From Saccoglossus kowalevskii (Eukaryota > Hemichordata > Enteropneusta > Harrimaniidae): a stretch of DNA of 12,312 bases. The stretch lies in NCBI RefSeq assembly GCF_000003605.2, contig NW_003130172.1:1-12312 (forward strand), read 5' to 3'. This document shows, piece by piece, positions 8,846 through 12,312 of the stretch (within the stretch, counting starts at the first letter, position 1; the number at the start of each line of letters is the position of its first letter). Made by a program: the position numbers and the translations under genes. The notes under the pieces are model-generated. The model worked only from the letters and a program-made list of their open reading frames with translations. It had not been told where the DNA came from and searched no databases.

Positions 8846-9333
8846 GACCATCATTTGTGAAGGGGTAGCAGTGCTAAGACCATAACTTATACAGGGGTGG
8901 CAGTGGCTTGGACCATCATTCGTGAAGGGGTAGCAGTGCTAAGACCATAACTTATACAGGGGTAGTAGTGGCTGGGACCATCATTTGTGAAGGGGTAGCA
9001 GTGCTAAGACCATAACTTATACAGGGGTGGCAGTGGCTGTGACCATCATTTGTGAAGGGGTAGCAGTGCTAAGACCATAACTTATACAGGGGTGGTAGTG
9101 GCCAGGACCAACATTCGTGAAGGGGTAGCAGTGCTAAGACCATAACTTATACAGGGGTGGCAGTGGCTGTGACCATCATTTGTGAAGGGGTAGCAGTGCT
9201 AAGACCATTATTTATACAGAGGTGGCAGTGGCTAGGACCATTATTTATACAGAGGTGGCAGTGGCTAGGACCATCATTTGTGAAGGGGTAGAAGTGCTAA
9301 GCCCATAACTTATACAGGGGTGGTAGTGGCCAG
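8846..9333. repeat. Regular ATAACTTAT dimer run
   Basis: Successive dimers pair an A monomer ending AGCAGTGCTAAG with a B monomer containing CATAACTTATACAGG. That B core starts at 8881, 8946, 9011, 9076 and 9141, exactly 65 bp apart, and again at 9304. A monomers here mostly read TGTGAAGGGG, with CGTGAAGGGG at about 8930 and 9116. Uniform spacing and shared variants mark a recent local amplification. The run is broken between 9171 and 9268 by ordinary TTATTTATACAGAGG B monomers. Confidence 0.88.
9203..9268. repeat. Tandem duplicate of a single B monomer (B-B)
   Basis: Two identical 33-bp B monomers (9203-9235 and 9236-9268), each with TTATTTATACAGAGG and TGGCAGTGGCTAG, stand side by side without an A monomer between them. 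This breaks the A-B alternation by a simple one-monomer duplication, probably recent since the copies are identical. Confidence 0.88.
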
Positions 9334-9386
9334 GACCATCATTTGTAAAGGGGTGACAGGATTAAGACCATTATTTATACAGGGGT

Positions 9387-9626
9387 GGCAGTAGCTAGGA
9401 CAATCATTTGTAAAGGGATAGCAAGGATAAGACCATTATTTATACAGGGGTGGCAGTGGCTAGGACAATCATTTGTAAAGGGATAGCAAGACTAAGACCA
9501 TTATTTATACAAGAAAGGCAGTGGCTTAGGCCATCATTTGTAAAGGGGTAGCAGGATTAAGACCATTATTTACACAGGGGTAGCAGTGGCCAGGACCATC
9601 ATTTGTAAAGGGGTAGCAAGGATAAG
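9387..9626. repeat. ACAAGAAAGG marker block, copy 3
   Basis: Third copy, 3,809 bp after the second, with ACAAGAAAGG at 9509. Related B cores reading ACAAGGAAGG follow near 9834 and 10159, so this variant spread further locally in superunit 3. Confidence 0.8.
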
Positions 9627-10724
9627 ACCATTATTTATACAGGGTGGCAGTAGCTAGGACCATCATTTGTAAAGGGGTAGCAAGGATAAGACCATTATTT
9701 ATACAGGGCTGGCAGTGGCTAGGACAATCATTTGTAAAGGGATAGCAAGGATAAGACCATTATTTATACAGGGGTGTCAGTGGCTAGGACAATCATTTGT
9801 AAAGGGATAGCAAGGACAAGACCATTATTTAAACAAGGAAGGCAGTGGCTTGGGCCATCATTTGTAAAGGGGTAGCAGGGCTAAGAGCATTATTTGTACA
9901 GGGGTGGTAGTGGCTGGGACCATCATTTGTAAAGGGGTAGGAAGAATAAGACCATTATTTATACAGGGGTGGCAGTGGCTAGGACAATCATTTGTAAAGG
10001 GGTAGCAGGGCTAGGACCATTATTTATACAGGGGTGGTAGTGGCCTGGACCATCATTTGTAAAGGGGTAGCAAGACTAAGACCATTATTTATACAGGGGT
10101 GGCAGTGGCTAGGACAATCATTTGTAAAGGGATAGCAAGGATAAGACCATTATTTATACAAGGAAGGCAGTGGCTTGGGCCATCATTTGTAAAGGGGTAG
10201 TAGGGATAAGACCATTATTTATACAGGGGTGGCAGTGGCTAGGACAAGCATTTGTAAAGGGATAGCAAGGATAAGACCATTATTTATACAGGGTTAGCAG
10301 TGGCCAGGACCATCATTTGTGAAGGGGTAGCAAGGATAATGCCATTATTTATACAGGGGTGGTAGTGGCTGGGACCATCATTTGTAAAGGGGTAGCAAGG
10401 ATAAGACCATTATTTATACAGGGATGGCAGTGGCTAGGACCATCATTTGTGAAGGGGTAGCAAGGATAATGCCATTATTTATACAGAGGTGGCAGTGGCT
10501 AGGACCACCATTTGTAAAGGGGTAGCATGGCTAAGACCATTATTTATACAGAGGTGGCAGTGGCTTGGACAATAATTTGTAAAGGGGTGGCAAGGATAAG
10601 ACCATTATTTATACAGGGGTGGCAGTGGCTAGGACAATCATTTGTAAAGGGGTGGCAGTGGCTAGGACCATAATTTATACAGAGGTGGCAGTGGCTCGGA
10701 CAATCATTTGTAAAATGGTGGCAG
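9627..10724. repeat. Mixed dimers without a clear higher-order partner
   Basis: Ordinary A-B dimers continue here with variants found singly elsewhere (AAAGGGATAG A monomers, ACAAGGAAGG B cores near 9834 and 10159, AATGCC near 10340 and 10470, CAGAGG B cores near 10483 and 10549). I could not place the stretch as a whole against superunits 1 or 2. It is where superunit 3 lost about nine dimers, and it may be a patchwork of several exchanges. No gene or unique sequence is present. Confidence 0.6.
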
Positions 10725-10935
10725 TTGCTAGACCATAATTTATAGAAGGTGGCAGTAGCTAGGACAATCATTTGTGAAGGGGTAGCAGTGGCTAGCCCAT
10801 AATTTATACAGGGTGGCAGTGGCCAGGACAATCATTTGTAAAGGGGTAGTAGGCTAGACCATTATTTGTACAGGGTGGTAGTGCTGGCATCATCATTTGT
10901 AATGGGGTAGCAAGGATAAGACCATTATTATACAG
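10725..10935. other. Second cluster of single-base indels (possible sequence error)
   Basis: Several one-base losses occur within 210 bp: GCTAGACC for GCTAGGACC, TATAGAAGG for TATACAGAGG, CTAGCCCAT, ACAGGGTGG, GTAGGCTAGACC, GTGCTGGCATC and ATTATTATACAGG. The pattern resembles that at 4561-4740. It lies in the part of superunit 3 where the copy order is also hardest to follow. Confidence 0.62.
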
Positions 10936-11034
10936 GGGTGTCAGTGGCTAGGACCACCATTTGTAAAGGTGTAGTATGGCTAAGACCATTATTTATACAG
11001 GGGTGGCAGTTGCTAGGACAATCATTTGTAAAGG

Positions 11035-11620
11035 GGTACCAGGGCTAAGACCATTATTTGTACTGGGGTGGCAGGATTAAGACCATTATTTATACAGGGG
11101 TGGTAGTGGCTGGGACCATCATTTGTAAAGGGGTAGCAAGGATAAGACCATTATTTATACAGGGGTTGCAGTAGCTAGGACAATCATTTTTAAAGGGGTA
11201 CCAGTACTAAGACCATAATTTATACAGCGGTGGTAGTGGATGGGACCATCATTTGTAAAGGAGTAGCAGTGCTAAGTCTATTATTTATACAGGGGTGGCA
11301 GTGGCTAGGACCACCATTTGTAATGGGGTAGCATGGCTAAGACCAGTATTTATACAGAGGTGGCAGTGGCTTGAACAATCATTTGTAAAGGGGTGGCAGT
11401 GGCTAGGACCATAATTTATACAGGGGTGGCAGTGGCTAGGACAATCATTTGTAAAGGGGTGGCAGTGGCTAGGACCATAATTTATACAGAGGTGGCAGTG
11501 GCTAGGACAATCATTTGTAAAGGGGTAGCAGGGCTAAGACCATTATTTGTACAGGGGTGGTAGTGGCTGGGATCATCATTTGTGAAGGGGTAGCTGGATT
11601 AAGACCATTATTTATACAGG
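11035..11620. repeat. 684-bp higher-order repeat, single copy in superunit 3
   Basis: Counterpart of 7790-8375 at an offset of 3,245 bp. GGTACC lies at 11035 and 11197, again 162 bp apart. The hybrid monomer at 11049-11080 has reverted to TTATTTGTACTGG rather than TTAATTGTACAGG. Only one copy is present; about one 684-bp unit, including the AGGATAAG dimers that would precede it, seems to be missing upstream. Confidence 0.78.
11049..11080. repeat. Hybrid B/A monomer, copy 5, diverged
   Basis: Superunit 3 counterpart at 3,245 bp from 7804. The head reads TTATTTGTACTGGGG, so it lacks the AATT variant and carries a new T, but the GGCAGGATTAAG tail and the break in A-B alternation are kept. Confidence 0.78.
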
Positions 11621-12155
11621 GGTAGCAGTGGCCAGGACCATCATTTGTAAAGGGGTAGCAAGACTAAGACCATTATTTATACAGGGGTGGCAGTAGCTAG
11701 GACAATCATTTGTAAAGGGGTAGCAAGAATAAGACCATTATTTATACAGGGGTAGCAGTGGCCAGGACCATCATTTGTAAAGGCGTAGCAATACTAAGAC
11801 CATTATGTATACAGGGGTAGCAGTGGCTGGGACCATCATTTGTAAAGGGGTAGCAAGGATAAGACCATTATTTATACAGGGATGGCAGTAGCTAGGACAA
11901 TCATTTGTAAGGGGGCAGCATGACTAAGACCATTATTTATACAGGGGTGGCAGTAGCTAGGACAATCATTTGCAAAGGGATAGCAAGTATAAGACCATTA
12001 TTTATACAGGGGTGGCTGTAGCTAGGACAATCATTTGTAAAGGGATAGCAAGGATAAGACCATTATTTATACAGGGGTGGCAGTGGCTAGGACAATCATT
12101 TGTAAAGGGGTAGCAAGAATAAGACCGTTATTTATACAGGGGTAGCAGTGGCCAG

Positions 12156-12312
12156 GACCATCATTTGTGAAGGGGTAGCAGTGCTAAGACCATAACTTAT
12201 ACAGGGGTGGCAGTGGCTTGGACCATCATTCGTGAAGGGGTAGCAGTGCTAAGACCATAACTTATACAGGGGTAGTAGTGGCTGGGACCATCATTTGTGA
12301 AGGGGTAGCAGT
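12156..12312. repeat. ATAACTTAT dimer run, second copy, cut by window end
   Basis: It matches 8846-9002 at an offset of 3,310 bp, including the CGTGAAGGGG A monomer and the TAGTAGTGGC B tail. CATAACTTAT starts at 12191 and 12256. The run continues beyond the window. Confidence 0.88.

Larger units (their letters stand above)
1..12312. repeat. Satellite array of 65-bp A/B dimers filling the window
   Basis: Seen directly: about 190 dimers follow each other head to tail with no interruption, no inversion and no unique sequence. Each dimer has an A monomer (32 bp, CATCATTTGTAAAGGGG core, tail usually TAGCAAGGATAA, TAGCAGGATTAA or TAGCAGGGCTAA) and a B monomer (33 bp, CATTATTTATACAGGGG core, tail usually TGGCAGTGGCTAG). 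In the first 25 positions A and B consensus differ at four sites; their tails differ more and account for the one-base length difference. The consensus dimer has 20 A, 16 T, 20 G and 9 C, about 45% GC with strong G-over-C excess on this strand. Stop codons occur in most frames of most dimers. I do not recognise the family. Such arrays are typical of centromeric, pericentromeric, subtelomeric or interstitial heterochromatin in eukaryotes; which applies here cannot be told. Both edges cut through the array, so its true length is unknown. Confidence 0.98.
8721..12312. repeat. Superunit copy 3, rearranged, shorter and cut by window end
   Basis: It shares markers with copy 2, but offsets change stepwise: GGCAGTAGC block 5578 to 9387 (3,809 bp); GTGTAGTATGG 7724 to 10969, GTATTT 8101 to 11346, GGCG 8537 to 11782 (all 3,245 bp); GGCTGTAGC 8704 to 12014 and CATAACTTAT 8881 to 12191 (3,310 bp). 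The last step is exactly one extra dimer. It therefore lost about nine dimers in its middle and regained one near 11,900. The ATAACTTAT run that opens this interval is absent at the copy 1/copy 2 junction near 4690. Confidence 0.78.

Noticed and set aside
10544-10831. 95-codon reverse open frame rich in Cys and His
   Set aside because: Same cause as the frame at 7358-7651. It also overlaps an interval with suspected one-base errors, so its frame may not be real.
1-12312. CRISPR array
   Set aside because: The period of 32-33 bp resembles a CRISPR repeat length, but there are no unique spacers: every base belongs to a repeat and A and B are related to each other. No cas gene is present.
1-12312. 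Promoters based on TTTATA-like and TATACAG strings
   Set aside because: These strings are part of nearly every B monomer and recur every 65 bp, so they carry no specific evidence of transcription starts.
1-12312. Plasmid or viral origin iterons
   Set aside because: Iteron groups are short and sit beside a replication gene and an AT-rich segment. Here about 190 dimers with multi-kilobase higher-order structure and no gene point to a chromosomal satellite.
1-12312. Centromere identity through a CENP-B box
   Set aside because: I found no stretch with the box's TTCG and CGGG core spacing. CpG is too rare in the units. A centromeric place cannot be claimed or excluded.
1-12312. Telomeric repeats or a transposon origin
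   Set aside because: No TTAGGG-type arrays, no inverted termini, no target-site duplications and no transposase or reverse transcriptase fragments are visible.
1-12312. Canonical three-layer G-quadruplexes
   Set aside because: GGGG runs occur once per monomer, about 32-33 bp apart, too far for usual loops. Only a weaker two-layer form within some B tails is possible.

Overview
The whole 12,312-base window is one uninterrupted head-to-tail satellite (minisatellite-type) array. I see no gene, RNA gene, transposon or unique sequence on either strand. The basic unit is a 65-bp dimer of two related monomers. Monomer A is 32 bp, with a CATCATTTGTAAAGGGG core and a short tail such as TAGCAAGGATAA. 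Monomer B is 33 bp, with a CATTATTTATACAGGGG core and a tail such as TGGCAGTGGCTAG. Over their first 25 positions the two consensus monomers differ at only four sites, so the dimer probably arose from duplication of one ancestral monomer of about 32 bp. All monomers point the same way.

Above the dimer there is higher-order structure, read from shared rare variants. (i) About 900-4690 recurs at about 4927-8720 with an offset of 4,027-4,032 bp, which is 62 dimers. (ii) A third, shorter copy follows at 3,245-3,310 bp; the window ends inside it. (iii) A 684-bp sub-repeat, marked by GGTACC-containing A monomers and an odd B/A hybrid monomer, occurs in tandem in superunit 1, again in superunit 2, and once near 11,035. 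(iv) A block at the left edge recurs at about 1758 and 6012. (v) A very regular run of 65-bp dimers with an ATAACTTAT variant lies at 8846-9333 and restarts at 12156. Insertions and deletions of one dimer (65-67 bp) or five monomers (162 bp) separate the copies, as expected from unequal exchange or slippage. Two of the 162-bp events can be resolved to source or breakpoint.

Two short intervals (about 4561-4740 and 10725-10935) are dense in single-base losses and may be poorly corrected sequence rather than biology.

The organism cannot be named from this. A long multi-tier tandem array with very few CpG dinucleotides suggests a eukaryotic nuclear genome, perhaps a CpG-methylating one such as a vertebrate; that is inference. 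The four short open frames of 64-97 codons are by-products of repeat periodicity, not genes. I found no new functional system; what is notable is the layered repeat architecture and the readable record of how it rearranged.
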